Of a stretch of 64,000 nucleotides of DNA, positions 54,873-64,000 are shown in pieces. The position numbers were made by a program, and so were the translations under genes. Numbering within the stretch: the stretch's first letter is position 1; every line of letters starts with the position of its first letter. Source of the DNA: Companilactobacillus zhachilii (GTDB lineage Bacteria; Bacillota; Bacilli; Lactobacillales; Lactobacillaceae). A model generated the notes under the pieces. The model was not told where the DNA came from. It did not search any database and saw nothing but the letters and a program-made list of their open reading frames with translations. The stretch covers positions 992,001 to 1,056,000 of the forward strand of contig NZ_CP031933.2 of NCBI RefSeq assembly GCF_003606365.2. The letters run 5' to 3'.

Positions 54873-57530
54873 ATGTCAAAAAATAAAAAATTACTTTTAA
54901 TAGATGGAAATAGTGTGTCATTTCGAGCTTTCTTTGCTATGCACAACGTTTTAGATAAGTTTGTTACTGGCGAAGGAATCCACACAAATGCACTATACGC
55001 ATTCAACAACATGTTGGAATTGATTTTAAAAGATGAACAACCAACACACGCTTTAGTTGCTTTTGATGCTGGTAAGACAACTTTTAGAACCAAGATGTTT
55101 GATGAGTACAAGGGTACACGTGCTAAGACACCCCAAGAATTGATGGAACAATTGCCATTGATTCAAGAGATGTTAAATTACCGTGGGATAAAAACGTATG
55201 AGTTACCAGACTATGAAGCTGACGATATCATCGGTACAATGTCACGTAAAGCTGAACTGGATGGCATGGACGTGACGATTATCACCGGTGATCGTGATTT
55301 GACTCAGTTAGCAACTGATAAAGTTACGGTTAAAGTTAACGTTAAAGGTGTTACGGAAACCGAAGCATATACCCCAGAGCACGTTCAAGAAAAATTAGGC
55401 ATTACACCTAAACAAATCATTGATATGAAGGGCTTAATGGGTGATACATCTGACCATTATCCTGGTGTTGAAAAAGTCGGTGAAAAAACCGCTATCAAAT
55501 TGATTAATGAATACGGTAGCGTTGAAGGTATTTATGATCATGTCGATGAGATGAAGAAGAGTAAATTAAAAGAACACTTAATTAATGACAAAGACAAAGC
55601 ATTTTTGAGTAAAAAGTTGGCTACGATTAATTTGGAAGCCCCAGTCGAATTGTCATTGGGTGATTTAGAGTATCGTGGTGATAACCAAGAACAATTAGTT
55701 CAGTTTTATCAAAAAATGAACTTCAAAACTTTCTTAAGTCGAATGGATATTCCACAAGAAAATACTTCTGAAGCTTTAGCAGATATTAAAGTGCAACCAT
55801 TAGATGCTACTGCTATTAAAGCAATTGCTGGTAACACTAAGCCACAAACATTAATCGTTGAAGGTTTTGGTGAAAATTATCATTTGGCTCCAATTGTTGG
55901 TTTAGCAATATCGGATGGTAAAAACTATTACGGAACGACTGATGTTTCGGTATTAGAAAATGCTGATTTGAAAGCTTGGCTAGCTGATGAGACAAAGGAA
56001 AAGTATCTCTTTGATAACAAGCGAACGATTGCGTTATTGCATCGTTATGGTTGTGATATAGCTGGTATTAGTTTTGACATGTTATTAGTGGCCTATTTAT
56101 TGGATACTAATGATAACAAGCAAGATATCGGTTTAGTTGCCAAAAACTATAATGTCAATTTGCCATCAGAAGAAGAATTTTATGGTAAAGGTGTTAAGAA
56201 GGCTGTTCCTGAAGACACTGATATTTTATTGAACTTCTTAGCTCAAAAGGCACAAGTAATTGCAACTTTAAAAGATAAGATGATGTCTGAATTGAAAGAT
56301 AATGATCAGGACAGTCTTTATGATGAGATTGAACTTCCATTATCAAATGTCTTGGCCAGTATGGAAATTAAAGGTATTACAGTTGAAGTTTCCAAGTTAA
56401 AAGAAATGGAAAATACTTTTGCCACTCGTTTAGCCGAAATTGAAAAGAAAATTTATCAAGAAGCAGGCAAAGAATTTAATATTAATTCGCCTAAACAATT
56501 GGGAGTAGTCTTGTTCGAAGATTTGAAATTACCTGTTGTTAAGAAAACTAAGACTGGCTATTCTACATCAGTTGATGTTTTGGAGAAATTAAAAGATAAG
56601 TCACCAGTAGTTCAGATGGTTTTAGATTATCGTCAAATTTCTAAAATTCAATCAACTTATGTAGTCGGATTACAAAAGTTTGTTCAACCAGATAACAAGA
56701 TTCATACGATTTATTTACAAACTTTGACCCAAACAGGTCGTTTGTCATCAATTGAACCAAACTTGCAAAATATTCCAATTCGAATCGACGAAGGTAAGCA
56801 GATTAGAAAGGCATTCGTGCCACAGCATGAAGATTGGGAAATCTTTTCAGCCGATTATTCACAAGTTGAATTACGTGTTTTAGCTCACATTTCGGGTGAT
56901 GAACATATGCAAGAGGCGTTTAAGGAAGATTACGATATTCATGCTCATACGGCCATGCGTATTTTTGGCTTGAATAGTACTGATGAGGTAACACCAAATA
57001 TGCGTCGTCAAGCTAAAGCTACTAACTTCGGAATTGTATACGGAATTAGTGATTATGGTTTGTCACAAAATATTGGTATCAGTCGAAAACAAGCTGCGGC
57101 CTTTATCGAATCTTACTTTGAACAATATCCTGGTGTTAAGAAATACATGGATGATATTGTTAAATATGCACGCGAGAACGGTTATGTTGAAACAATTATG
57201 CACCGTCGTCGTTATTTACCAGATATTCACTCAAGTAACTTTAATATTAGAAATTTTGCCAAACGGACGGCAATGAATACGCCTATTCAAGGTAGTGCGG
57301 CTGATATTATTAAAGTTGCCATGATCAATATGCAGAAGATGTTGAAAAAAGAAAACTTGCAAGCTAATTTATTGCTACAAGTACATGATGAAATGATTTT
57401 TGAAGCTCCAAAATCAGAAATTGAGACTTTAGAAAAATTAGTGCCAAGCGTGATGGATTCAGCTGTCAAACTTGATGTTCCTTTGAAGGTCGAAACAGCT
57501 CATGGTCAAACTTGGTATGAAGCAAAGTAG
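54873..57530 (+). CDS. polA: DNA polymerase I
   Basis: 885 residues. N-terminal 5' nuclease (LLLIDGNSVSFRAFFA, YEADDIIGT, GDRDLTQL, MGDTSDHYPG), then a 3'-5' exonuclease-like domain in which the usual first catalytic D-x-E is replaced (LIVEGFGENYH), so proofreading is probably absent, then the polymerase domain with SADYSQVELRVLAH (motif A), RRQAKATNFGIVYG (motif B) and LLQVHDEMIFE (motif C). It starts the repair-replication operon; TTGGAG precedes the ATG. Confidence 0.97.
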   Translation: MSKNKKLLLIDGNSVSFRAFFAMHNVLDKFVTGEGIHTNALYAFNNMLELILKDEQPTHALVAFDAGKTTFRTKMFDEYKGTRAKTPQELMEQLPLIQEMLNYRGIKTYELPDYEADDIIGTMSRKAELDGMDVTIITGDRDLTQLATDKVTVKVNVKGVTETEAYTPEHVQEKLGITPKQIIDMKGLMGDTSDHYPGVEKVGEKTAIKLINEYGSVEGIYDHVDEMKKSKLKEHLINDKDKAFLSKKLATINLEAPVELSLGDLEYRGDNQEQLVQFYQKMNFKTFLSRMDIPQENTSEALADIKVQPLDATAIKAIAGNTKPQTLIVEGFGENYHLAPIVGLAISDGKNYYGTTDVSVLENADLKAWLADETKEKYLFDNKRTIALLHRYGCDIAGISFDMLLVAYLLDTNDNKQDIGLVAKNYNVNLPSEEEFYGKGVKKAVPEDTDILLNFLAQKAQVIATLKDKMMSELKDNDQDSLYDEIELPLSNVLASMEIKGITVEVSKLKEMENTFATRLAEIEKKIYQEAGKEFNINSPKQLGVVLFEDLKLPVVKKTKTGYSTSVDVLEKLKDKSPVVQMVLDYRQISKIQSTYVVGLQKFVQPDNKIHTIYLQTLTQTGRLSSIEPNLQNIPIRIDEGKQIRKAFVPQHEDWEIFSADYSQVELRVLAHISGDEHMQEAFKEDYDIHAHTAMRIFGLNSTDEVTPNMRRQAKATNFGIVYGISDYGLSQNIGISRKQAAAFIESYFEQYPGVKKYMDDIVKYARENGYVETIMHRRRYLPDIHSSNFNIRNFAKRTAMNTPIQGSAADIIKVAMINMQKMLKKENLQANLLLQVHDEMIFEAPKSEIETLEKLVPSVMDSAVKLDVPLKVETAHGQTWYEAK

Positions 57531-57539
57531 GTTGATAAT

Positions 57540-58367
57540 ATGCCAGAGATGCCAGAAGTAGAAACAGTTAGACGTGGTTTGAATGCTCAAGTCAAAGGAC
57601 GTAAAATCACTGATGTTGAAATACGCTATCAAAATTTAATTACTGGGGATGTTGACCAGTTTAAAGAATTTGTTACCGGGGCAACTATTACTGATGTAGG
57701 TCGTCGGGCAAAGTTTTTGTTGATTCATTTGGATAATGGCTATACAATTATTAGTCATCTAAGAATGGAAGGCCGCTATCGAATTTCGGCAGATCCAAGT
57801 GCCATTGATAAACATTCCCACGCCATTTTTACATTAGATAATGGTCAAAAAATGATTTATAATGATGTTCGAAAATTTGGTCGTATGCAGTTGTGGAATA
57901 CCGACGATTTAGCTAACAATAAATCAATTCACAAACTTGGTCCTGAGCCACTTTCGGTAGAATTTACTTTTGAGGACCTGAAACCAAGAATAATGCGTCA
58001 TCGTAAAGACATTAAGACTGTTTTGTTGGATCAGTCAGTAATGAGCGGTCTAGGAAATATTTATGTTGATGAAGTTTTGTGGAAGGTTAAATTACATCCG
58101 GAAACACCGGCCAACCATTTAACTGATACAGATATCCAAAACATTATTGAAGCTTCTAATCAAGAGATGAAAAATGCGATTGCTTCAGGCGGTTCAACAA
58201 TTAGATCCTATGTTGATGCAACAGGCCACACAGGAAATATGCAAAATAGTCTCCAAGTTTATGGTAAGGAGGGGACACCTTGTCCACGTTGTGGAACTGA
58301 CATTGTTAAAATCAAAGTCGGTGGAAGAGGAACGCATTTTTGTCCTAAGTGTCAAGTTGTCAAATGA
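57540..58367 (+). CDS. mutM: Formamidopyrimidine-DNA glycosylase
   Basis: Removes oxidised purines such as 8-oxoguanine and cuts the AP site. 275 residues starting MPEMPEVETVRRGL, so after Met removal Pro1 is the catalytic nucleophile and E2 the partner. K57-region RRAKFLL and the C-terminal zinc finger (CPRCG ... CPKC) are intact. Nine bases after polA. Confidence 0.97.
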   Translation: MPEMPEVETVRRGLNAQVKGRKITDVEIRYQNLITGDVDQFKEFVTGATITDVGRRAKFLLIHLDNGYTIISHLRMEGRYRISADPSAIDKHSHAIFTLDNGQKMIYNDVRKFGRMQLWNTDDLANNKSIHKLGPEPLSVEFTFEDLKPRIMRHRKDIKTVLLDQSVMSGLGNIYVDEVLWKVKLHPETPANHLTDTDIQNIIEASNQEMKNAIASGGSTIRSYVDATGHTGNMQNSLQVYGKEGTPCPRCGTDIVKIKVGGRGTHFCPKCQVVK

Positions 58368-58957
58368 GTAAAATTTACGGATTAACTGGTGGAATTGCTG
58401 CTGGAAAGTCGACGGTATTAGCAATGTTTAGGGATCACGGATTCATAATATTTGATGCCGATTCATTTGCCCGGGAAGTAGTCGTTCCTAATTCGATAGG
58501 GTTAAAACAAATCGTTGCGCAATTTGGAGAGCAAATTTTGAATGAAGATGGAACCTTGAACCGAGCTGAGCTAGGCTCAATTGTTTTCAGTGATCGTAAT
58601 GAATTAGAAAAATTGAACCGAATTACGCGACCATTAATTAAAGAGAAAATTTTAGAGACTATTACATTGATCAAAAGGTCTACTAGTAAAACAATTGCCA
58701 TTTTTGAGATTCAACTGTTATTTGAAGGCGGTTATGAGGATTACTTTGACGGTGTTATTAGTATTTATGAACGTCCGGAGATTCAATTAGCTCGACTTAT
58801 GAAACGTAATAATCTGTCTGAAAAAGTTGCTTTGGACCGAATCAACTCCCAGATGTCGATGGATGAGAAGAAACGTCGAGCCGATTTTGTAATTGATAAT
58901 TCAGGAGATTTAACACAGCTTCAACAGGAATTTAAAAAACTAATATCACAACTTTGA
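58364..58957 (+). CDS. coaE: Dephospho-CoA kinase
   Basis: Last step of coenzyme A synthesis. 197 residues from ATG 58364, overlapping the mutM stop in ATGA. P-loop GLTGGIAAGKSTV, then FDADSFAREVV and a C-terminal DFVIDNSG as expected for CoaE. Confidence 0.96.
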   Translation: MSKIYGLTGGIAAGKSTVLAMFRDHGFIIFDADSFAREVVVPNSIGLKQIVAQFGEQILNEDGTLNRAELGSIVFSDRNELEKLNRITRPLIKEKILETITLIKRSTSKTIAIFEIQLLFEGGYEDYFDGVISIYERPEIQLARLMKRNNLSEKVALDRINSQMSMDEKKRRADFVIDNSGDLTQLQQEFKKLISQL

Positions 58958-58978
58958 TTTGGAAAAGAGGTTGGAATT

Positions 58979-59452
58979 TTGATTTGTCCACATTGTCATC
59001 ATGATTCATCAAAAGTAATTGACAGTCGTCCCAGCGATGAAGGACGCGCCATTAGAAGACGTCGTGAATGTGAGTACTGTGGTACTCGCTTTACAACGTT
59101 TGAAAGATTAGAAAAGTCGCCGCTCTTGGTTATCAAGAAAAATGGTAATCGTGAGGAATTCAGTCGTGAGAAATTACTTCGGGGAATTGTTCGTGCAGCC
59201 GAGAAACGTCCAGTTACCATGGATCAGATGAACGATATCGTCGATAAGGTTGAAAATGAAATCAGAGCTAACGGTGAAAGTGAAGTTGGCTCACAAATTA
59301 TTGGTGAACATGTCATGAAAATTTTAGCCAAGGTTGATGATGTTACTTATATCCGCTTTGCTAGCGTTTATCGTGAATTTAAAGACATGAATAGTTTCAT
59401 GCGTGAAGTTCAAGAGATGATGGCAAACGGTAATAAAATTGATAAGAAGTAA
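58979..59452 (+). CDS. nrdR: Transcriptional repressor NrdR
   Basis: 157 residues, TTG start. An N-terminal zinc ribbon (CPHC ... CEYCG) and an ATP-cone (PLLVIKKNGNREEFSREK) are diagnostic. NrdR senses dATP/ATP and represses ribonucleotide reductase genes. Standard position before dnaB. Confidence 0.97.
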   Translation: MICPHCHHDSSKVIDSRPSDEGRAIRRRRECEYCGTRFTTFERLEKSPLLVIKKNGNREEFSREKLLRGIVRAAEKRPVTMDQMNDIVDKVENEIRANGESEVGSQIIGEHVMKILAKVDDVTYIRFASVYREFKDMNSFMREVQEMMANGNKIDKK

Positions 59453-59463
59453 GAGGGATGCCA

Positions 59464-60837
59464 GTGTCTACAAGTAATTTTGGATCAGAAAAGTTTACAC
59501 CACTAGTAGGCTATTGGTGTTTGCCAAATGGTCATTTGAATGATGATGATCGTCACGTTTTAACCGATTTATATTTGCCCATTTTGGGAACAGAGGCTTT
59601 TAGCCTCTATTTGTTGTTGTGGGAAAAATTACCTAATAAGGAACTAGTCACGCAACGTAAAAGTCACGCTGAATTGCTGAGTTTATTAGGAATTGATTTG
59701 AAACGGTTTTATGAAGCACGCATTAAAGCTGAAGCATTAGGGTTGATCCGTACCTTTGAAAAAAAAGATGATCTTGGTCCATATTATGTTTATCAACTGT
59801 TTGAACCTTTATCACCGGATGACTTTTTTAAGGATGACTTGCTAAGTATCTTCTTATACGAGCAAGTTAGTGATAGTAAATATCGTTTATTGGTTGATAA
59901 ATATGCTCATTCAGACTTGATTTTGCAAGATTCTCAAGAAATTACGAAGGATTTCTTGGAAGTCTTCCAATTGAGTAATAATGATTTGATCAATACACCA
60001 ACTGAAGTTAAAAACGCGAAAAATAACTTTGCCACAACGGCTGATGTTAAGAAACCTACGTTAAATGCTAAGAAGGTTAAACCATTAGACTGGGAATTGA
60101 TTTCTGATCGAATTCAACAGTTGTATCGAATTAATCCAGATAATTTATTAGAGAATCAAGAGTTGATCCTTAATCTGCACGCTTTTTATGGATTAGATGA
60201 GATGGTTTTGATTGATTTAATTGGTAAAACTTGTGATATTGTCAACAATAAAATTGATCCTAAACGTTTGAAAAAGTCAGTGCAGGACCGTTTTGAAAAG
60301 AATGCTAATATCTCCGTTAAAAACCAAGCTCCAACAGTGGAGACAACTCCAGATACTTCTGCAACAAGCCTAAACCGCTCTGACCAATTGATTTTGCAAC
60401 AAGCGAAGTCAATGACACCTGCAGATTTTTTGGCGGCTCAAAAACAAAAAAGTGGCGGTTTTGTGGGTACAGTAGAATCGCGTGCTTTACGTGATATGGC
60501 TATGAAGACTTATTTGTCAGCTGGAGTTTTGAATATTATGGTTTACTATATCTTGCAAAATTCGCCGACCTTAACTTCGCCATTAATGGAAACGATGGCC
60601 AATGATTGGCAGCAAAATAATGTTCAAACACCTGAACAAGCTCTCAAACGCATCAATGAATTTCAAAACAAGCCGCGCAATCCTAAGCGCCGCTATAACA
60701 ACAATCGGAATCGTAAAGTGGAACAAGCTACTGACTGGAGTAAAGTTAAAGCCAAAGTTCCAAAGCAACAAAACCAACAAACTAGTCACAGTGAAATGCA
60801 AGATCGCTTGAAACGACTAAGAAATAAGGATAATTAA
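59464..60837 (+). CDS. dnaB: Replication initiation/membrane attachment protein DnaB
   Basis: Helicase-loading primosome protein of the Bacillus type, about 457 residues. GTG 59464 fits GAGGG at 6 bases; the ATG at 59458 touches that site. N-terminal winged-helix region (VGYWCLPNGHLNDDDRHVL...), a middle linker with Pro/Thr, and a C-terminal DDBH2 domain (GVLNIMVYYILQNS) followed by an Arg/Asn-rich tail. Next to dnaI, with which it loads the replicative helicase. Confidence 0.93.
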   Translation: MSTSNFGSEKFTPLVGYWCLPNGHLNDDDRHVLTDLYLPILGTEAFSLYLLLWEKLPNKELVTQRKSHAELLSLLGIDLKRFYEARIKAEALGLIRTFEKKDDLGPYYVYQLFEPLSPDDFFKDDLLSIFLYEQVSDSKYRLLVDKYAHSDLILQDSQEITKDFLEVFQLSNNDLINTPTEVKNAKNNFATTADVKKPTLNAKKVKPLDWELISDRIQQLYRINPDNLLENQELILNLHAFYGLDEMVLIDLIGKTCDIVNNKIDPKRLKKSVQDRFEKNANISVKNQAPTVETTPDTSATSLNRSDQLILQQAKSMTPADFLAAQKQKSGGFVGTVESRALRDMAMKTYLSAGVLNIMVYYILQNSPTLTSPLMETMANDWQQNNVQTPEQALKRINEFQNKPRNPKRRYNNNRNRKVEQATDWSKVKAKVPKQQNQQTSHSEMQDRLKRLRNKDN

Positions 60838-60839
60838 GC

Positions 60840-61748
60840 ATGGAAAATTTAGGAAATAGACTGGCAGAATATTTAAATTCAAAGAATTTGACGGAGGATT
60901 ATCGCCGTCTTCTTAATGGTGCTTTGAAAGACCCAGATGTTCAAAGCTTCTTGAAAGAAAATAGCGATTCAATCAATCCTAATGCGATTTCAACGAGTGC
61001 CGCCAGTATTTATGAGTTTTACAATAACAAAAATCATGCTAGTGAATTGTCCCGTGGTTATTATCCTAAGTTAATCGTAAATAATCACAATATCGAAGTA
61101 GCTTACTATCCTAATGAAAGAACCCAGAATCGGGAAAAACGTGATCAGTATGAATCTGGTTTCGTTTTGATGGATATGCCTTCTGACATTAGAAGTGCTA
61201 AGTTGGATGATTACAATGGTGATGGTCGACAAGACGCCTTGGGCAAATCGCTTGATTTTATCGATAACTATTTGAACCAAAAAGGCTTTGTACCGGGACT
61301 ATATTTAGCCGGTGATTTTGGTGTTGGAAAAACTTATTTGCTGGGTGCAATTGCCAACGAACTATTCAAACATGACGTTCATACGACAATGATGCATTTT
61401 CCTACTTTTGCGGTAGAAATGAAAAACTCGATCGGTTCTAACAGTGTTTTGGCAAAAGTTAATAAAGTTAAAGGTGCAGAAATCTTAATGCTTGATGATA
61501 TTGGGGCGGATTCGATGTCTAGTTGGATTCGTGATGAAGTTTTAGGAGTCATTTTGCAATATCGGATGCAAGAAAATTTGCCAACTTTCTTTTCATCTAA
61601 TTTTTCAATGCAAGAATTGGAAAAACACCTGGCTATCAACCAGCGTGGTGAGGAAGAACCAGTTAAGGCAAAGCGAATTATGGAGCGTGTTAAGTACTTA
61701 TCACGTGAGGTTATTGTTACCGGTCAAAACAGAAGATTTGAAAAATAA
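60840..61748 (+). CDS. dnaI: Primosomal protein DnaI (helicase loader)
   Basis: 302 residues. An N-terminal helicase-interacting domain (1-130) precedes the AAA+ domain with Walker A GDFGVGKTYLLGAI, Walker B LMLDDIGAD and sensor FFSSNFS. It begins 2 bases after dnaB. Confidence 0.96.
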   Translation: MENLGNRLAEYLNSKNLTEDYRRLLNGALKDPDVQSFLKENSDSINPNAISTSAASIYEFYNNKNHASELSRGYYPKLIVNNHNIEVAYYPNERTQNREKRDQYESGFVLMDMPSDIRSAKLDDYNGDGRQDALGKSLDFIDNYLNQKGFVPGLYLAGDFGVGKTYLLGAIANELFKHDVHTTMMHFPTFAVEMKNSIGSNSVLAKVNKVKGAEILMLDDIGADSMSSWIRDEVLGVILQYRMQENLPTFFSSNFSMQELEKHLAINQRGEEEPVKAKRIMERVKYLSREVIVTGQNRRFEK

Positions 61749-61786
61749 CTTGCAATCAATGAAAATAAATGTTTCAATAAAGCCAT

Positions 61787-62019
61787 GAAAGATAACACTT
61801 TGGTTCTATTCAGGGAGGGTACGATTACTGAAAGCTTACCCATTACTGGAGTTACCACTTTCACATAAAACTGTATAATGGTCGGTTACTTTATAACCAA
61901 ATGAGAGAAAACTGTTATTTGTTGTACAGTTTTAAAGTGGGTGGAACCGCGTAGAAATACGTCCCTGAAGTATGCACATATTTAAATATATGTATATACT
62001 TCAGGGACGTATTTTTTTT
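61787..62019 (+). ncRNA. T-box leader, threonine
   Basis: Stem I is closed by GAAAG (61787-61791) and CTTTC (61858-61862). The specifier position holds ACC (61854-61856) followed by A, a threonine codon. T-box core GGGTGGAACCGCG ends at 61951. The terminator pairs ATACGTCCCTGAAGTAT (from 61958) with ATACTTCAGGGACGTAT and is followed by T8. Controls thrS. Confidence 0.92.
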
Positions 62020-62048
62020 GTTATCAAATTTTAGGAGGAAAATAGTCA

Positions 62049-64000
62049 ATGTCAAAAATCAAGTTAACATTCCCAGATGATTCAGTTAAGGAGTTTGACG
62101 AAGGCACTACAACCTTAGACGTTGCTAAGTCAATTAGCACATCTCTAGGTAAAAAAGCTGTTGCTGGTAAATTAAACGACACTTTGGTTGATCTTGAACG
62201 TCCAATCAAACAAGATGCCAAAATTGAAATTATTACAGCTGAAGATTCAGAAGATGCACAAAAGGTGCTAAGAAACACTGCTGCTTTAGTATTTGCTGCT
62301 GCAGCTAAGAGTTTCAAAGAAGACCTTCACTTCGGTGAAAAACAAGCTAATGACGATGGTTTCTATGTTGATACTGATAGTAAATCAGGTCAAATCAGTG
62401 TTGATGAATTAAAAGAAATCACAGCTTTGATGAACAAGATTATCAAGAACAACGATAAGATTGAAAGATCAATGATGGACAAGAAGGACCTTGAAGCAAT
62501 GTTTAAGGACGATCCTTACAAGTCATCATTAGTTGCTGCTATTGAATCAGTTCAAATTCCTGTTTACACACTAGATGGATTTGTTGACTTCGGTTATGAT
62601 GCCGTACTTACAAACCTTAAAGCTTTGAAACACTTTGAATTACTTTCAGTTGCCGGTGCTTATTGGCAAGGTAAATCAAGTAACCCAATGCTACAAAGAA
62701 TTTATGGTACAGCCTTCTACAAGGAAGATGGCCTAAAAGCTGACCTTAAACGTCGTGCAGAAATTAAGGAACGTGACCACAGAACAATCGGCCGTGACCT
62801 TGACTTATTCTTCGTTGATCCAGAAGTTGGTGCTGGACTTCCATACTGGATGCCAAATGGTGCTACAATCCGTCGTGTCATCGAAAGATATATCATCGAT
62901 AAGGAAGTTGCTTGGGGTTACCAACACGTTTACACACCAATCCTTATGAACTTGAATGCTTATAAGACTTCAGGTCACTGGGATCACTACCGTGAAGACA
63001 TGTTCCCACCAATGGACATGGGTGATGGCGAAATGCTTGAACTACGTCCTATGAACTGTCCTTCACATATCCAAATTTACAACCACCACAACCGTTCATA
63101 CAGAGACTTGCCTCTACGTATCGCTGAACTTGGTATGATGCACAGATATGAAAAATCAGGTGCTTTGTCAGGACTACAACGTGTTCGTGAAATGACTCTA
63201 AATGATGGTCACACATTCGTTGCACTTGACCAAATTCAAGAAGAATTCAAGCGTACACTACAATTGATGGTTGAAGTTTATAAAGACTTTGATATCAACG
63301 ATTACACATTCCGTCTAAGTTATCGTGACCCTGCTAATACAGAGAAGTACTTTGATGACGATGAAATGTGGAACAGATCACAATCAATGCTTAAAGGCGC
63401 TATGGATGACCTTGGTCTTAAGTACTATGAAGCTGAAGGTGAAGCTGCTTTCTATGGTCCAAAACTTGATGTTCAAACTAAGACAGCTCTTGGTAATGAA
63501 GAAACATTATCAACTATCCAATTAGACTTTATGCAACCAGAGAAGTTCCAATTAACATATGTTGGTGCTGATGGTAAGGATCATAGACCAGTTATGATTC
63601 ACCGTGGTATCGTTTCAACTATGGAAAGATTTATTGCTTACCTAATTGAAATTTACAAGGGTGCATTCCCAACATGGTTGGCTCCTACACAAGTACGTAT
63701 CATCCCTGTTAACCAAAAACTTCACACAGATTACGCTAACGAAATTCTTTCAGAATTACGTGCTAAGAATATCCGTGCTGAATTGGATGATCGTGATGAA
63801 AAGATGGGTTACAAGATCCGTGATTCACAAACAATGAAGATTCCATACACAGTTGTTGTTGGTGATGATGAAGCTAAAGACGCCACAGTTTCAGTAAGAA
63901 AATATGGTGAAGAAGATTCAGAATCAGAAAACGCTAAGATGTTTGTTGACAGTGTCGTTGCCGATATTGCTAACTACAGTCGTAAAGACGTTACTGATAA
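62049..64000 (+). CDS. thrS: Threonyl-tRNA synthetase (3' end at window edge)
   Basis: Class II synthetase, 650 residues visible and nearly complete. TGS domain (1-62), an N2 domain (63-225), catalytic core and anticodon domain. Zinc and catalytic residues are intact: [32 protein letters not shown]. The N2 editing site is not: where HxxxH is expected (E. coli H73/H77) there is N76-TAA-L80, and where CxxxH is expected (C182/H186) there is G182-YDA-V186. The enzyme probably cannot remove mischarged serine. ATG 62049 follows AGGAGG. Confidence 0.96.
   Translation, partial: MSKIKLTFPDDSVKEFDEGTTTLDVAKSISTSLGKKAVAGKLNDTLVDLERPIKQDAKIEIITAEDSEDAQKVLRNTAALVFAAAAKSFKEDLHFGEKQANDDGFYVDTDSKSGQISVDELKEITALMNKIIKNNDKIERSMMDKKDLEAMFKDDPYKSSLVAAIESVQIPVYTLDGFVDFGYDAVLTNLKALKHFELLSVAGAYWQGKSSNPMLQRIYGTAFYKEDGLKADLKRRAEIKERDHRTIGRDLDLFFVDPEVGAGLPYWMPNGATIRRVIERYIIDKEVAWGYQHVYTPILMNLNAYKTSGHWDHYREDMFPPMDMGDGEMLELRPMNCPSHIQIYNHHNRSYRDLPLRIAELGMMHRYEKSGALSGLQRVREMTLNDGHTFVALDQIQEEFKRTLQLMVEVYKDFDINDYTFRLSYRDPANTEKYFDDDEMWNRSQSMLKGAMDDLGLKYYEAEGEAAFYGPKLDVQTKTALGNEETLSTIQLDFMQPEKFQLTYVGADGKDHRPVMIHRGIVSTMERFIAYLIEIYKGAFPTWLAPTQVRIIPVNQKLHTDYANEILSELRAKNIRAELDDRDEKMGYKIRDSQTMKIPYTVVVGDDEAKDATVSVRKYGEEDSESENAKMFVDSVVADIANYSRKDVTD

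Noticed and set aside
1..64000. CRISPR array, prophage or insertion-sequence transposase
   Set aside because: No regularly spaced direct repeats, phage structural genes, integrase or transposase are seen; the repeated DNA is made of the palindromic families described.

Overview
The window is AT-rich Gram-positive DNA from a lactic acid bacterium of the family Lactobacillaceae. Gene content and order (polA-mutM-coaE-nrdR-dnaB-dnaI-thrS, yhaO-yhaN-yhaM, ecsAB-trmB, an arginine deiminase operon, two T-box leaders) fit this family, and the overall look suggests a Companilactobacillus-like species. The species guess is an inference. Both ends are cut inside genes: a histidine kinase at base 1 and thrS at base 64000.

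Layout. 1-1.7 kb: a CiaRH-like two-component system on the minus strand. 2.3-5.8 kb: an exact CiaR-type box (TTTAAG-N5-TTTAAG), a 28-residue membrane peptide, a PMT-family glycosyltransferase interrupted by an in-frame TGA, and a polyprenyl-phosphate GT2 enzyme. 6-8.7 kb: guaC behind a PurBox-like pair, then glnA. 9.3-10.3 kb: a MerR regulator and a small unknown protein. 10.6-18.9 kb: a synthase-type exopolysaccharide locus (GH8-like lipoprotein, WsfD-like membrane protein, deacetylase-like protein, processive GT2, BcsB-like protein, membrane protein with a degenerate GGDEF domain); two of its six genes carry single-base frameshifts. 19-21.3 kb: two small proteins, a TetR regulator, tRNA-Gly and a lipoprotein. 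21.7-27.6 kb: arcA-arcB-arcD-arcT-arcC behind a cre site, followed by T-box-controlled argS, so arginine catabolism and arginyl-tRNA charging lie side by side. 29.6-34.6 kb: UbiA-family prenyltransferase, pseudouridine synthase, class A PBP and a YlbF-family protein. 35.4-40 kb: yhaONM. 40-46 kb: usp, prsA, hit, ecsAB, trmB and a thioredoxin. 46.5-48.5 kb: frameshifted ytpR and murC. 48.9-54.3 kb: a transporter, two tandem amidohydrolases and an MFS exporter. 54.9-64 kb: replication and repair operon, then T-box-thrS.

The most unusual feature is a family of about 175-190 bp intergenic elements, 11 full copies plus 2 truncated ones. Each folds as a cloverleaf: a long outer stem closing three inner hairpins. 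Sequences differ between copies, but the paired arms change together (for example GGTCCGAG/CTCGGACC, GGTCTGAG/CTCAGACC, GGTTGGAG/CTCCAACC around a conserved loop), which is direct evidence that base pairing is maintained. Two subtypes exist. Eight copies form four convergent pairs, always one of each subtype, and the three solo copies are all of one subtype. A second family of about 110 bp nested hairpins (CCAG-AATCC core), also with co-varying arms, acts as terminators. Together these repeats fill most intergenic space.

Four genes look broken: one nonsense codon, and three single-base deletions that all fall in short A/T runs. They may be real decay of surface-glycan genes or sequencing error, and should be rechecked. 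ThrRS lacks all four usual editing-site residues.
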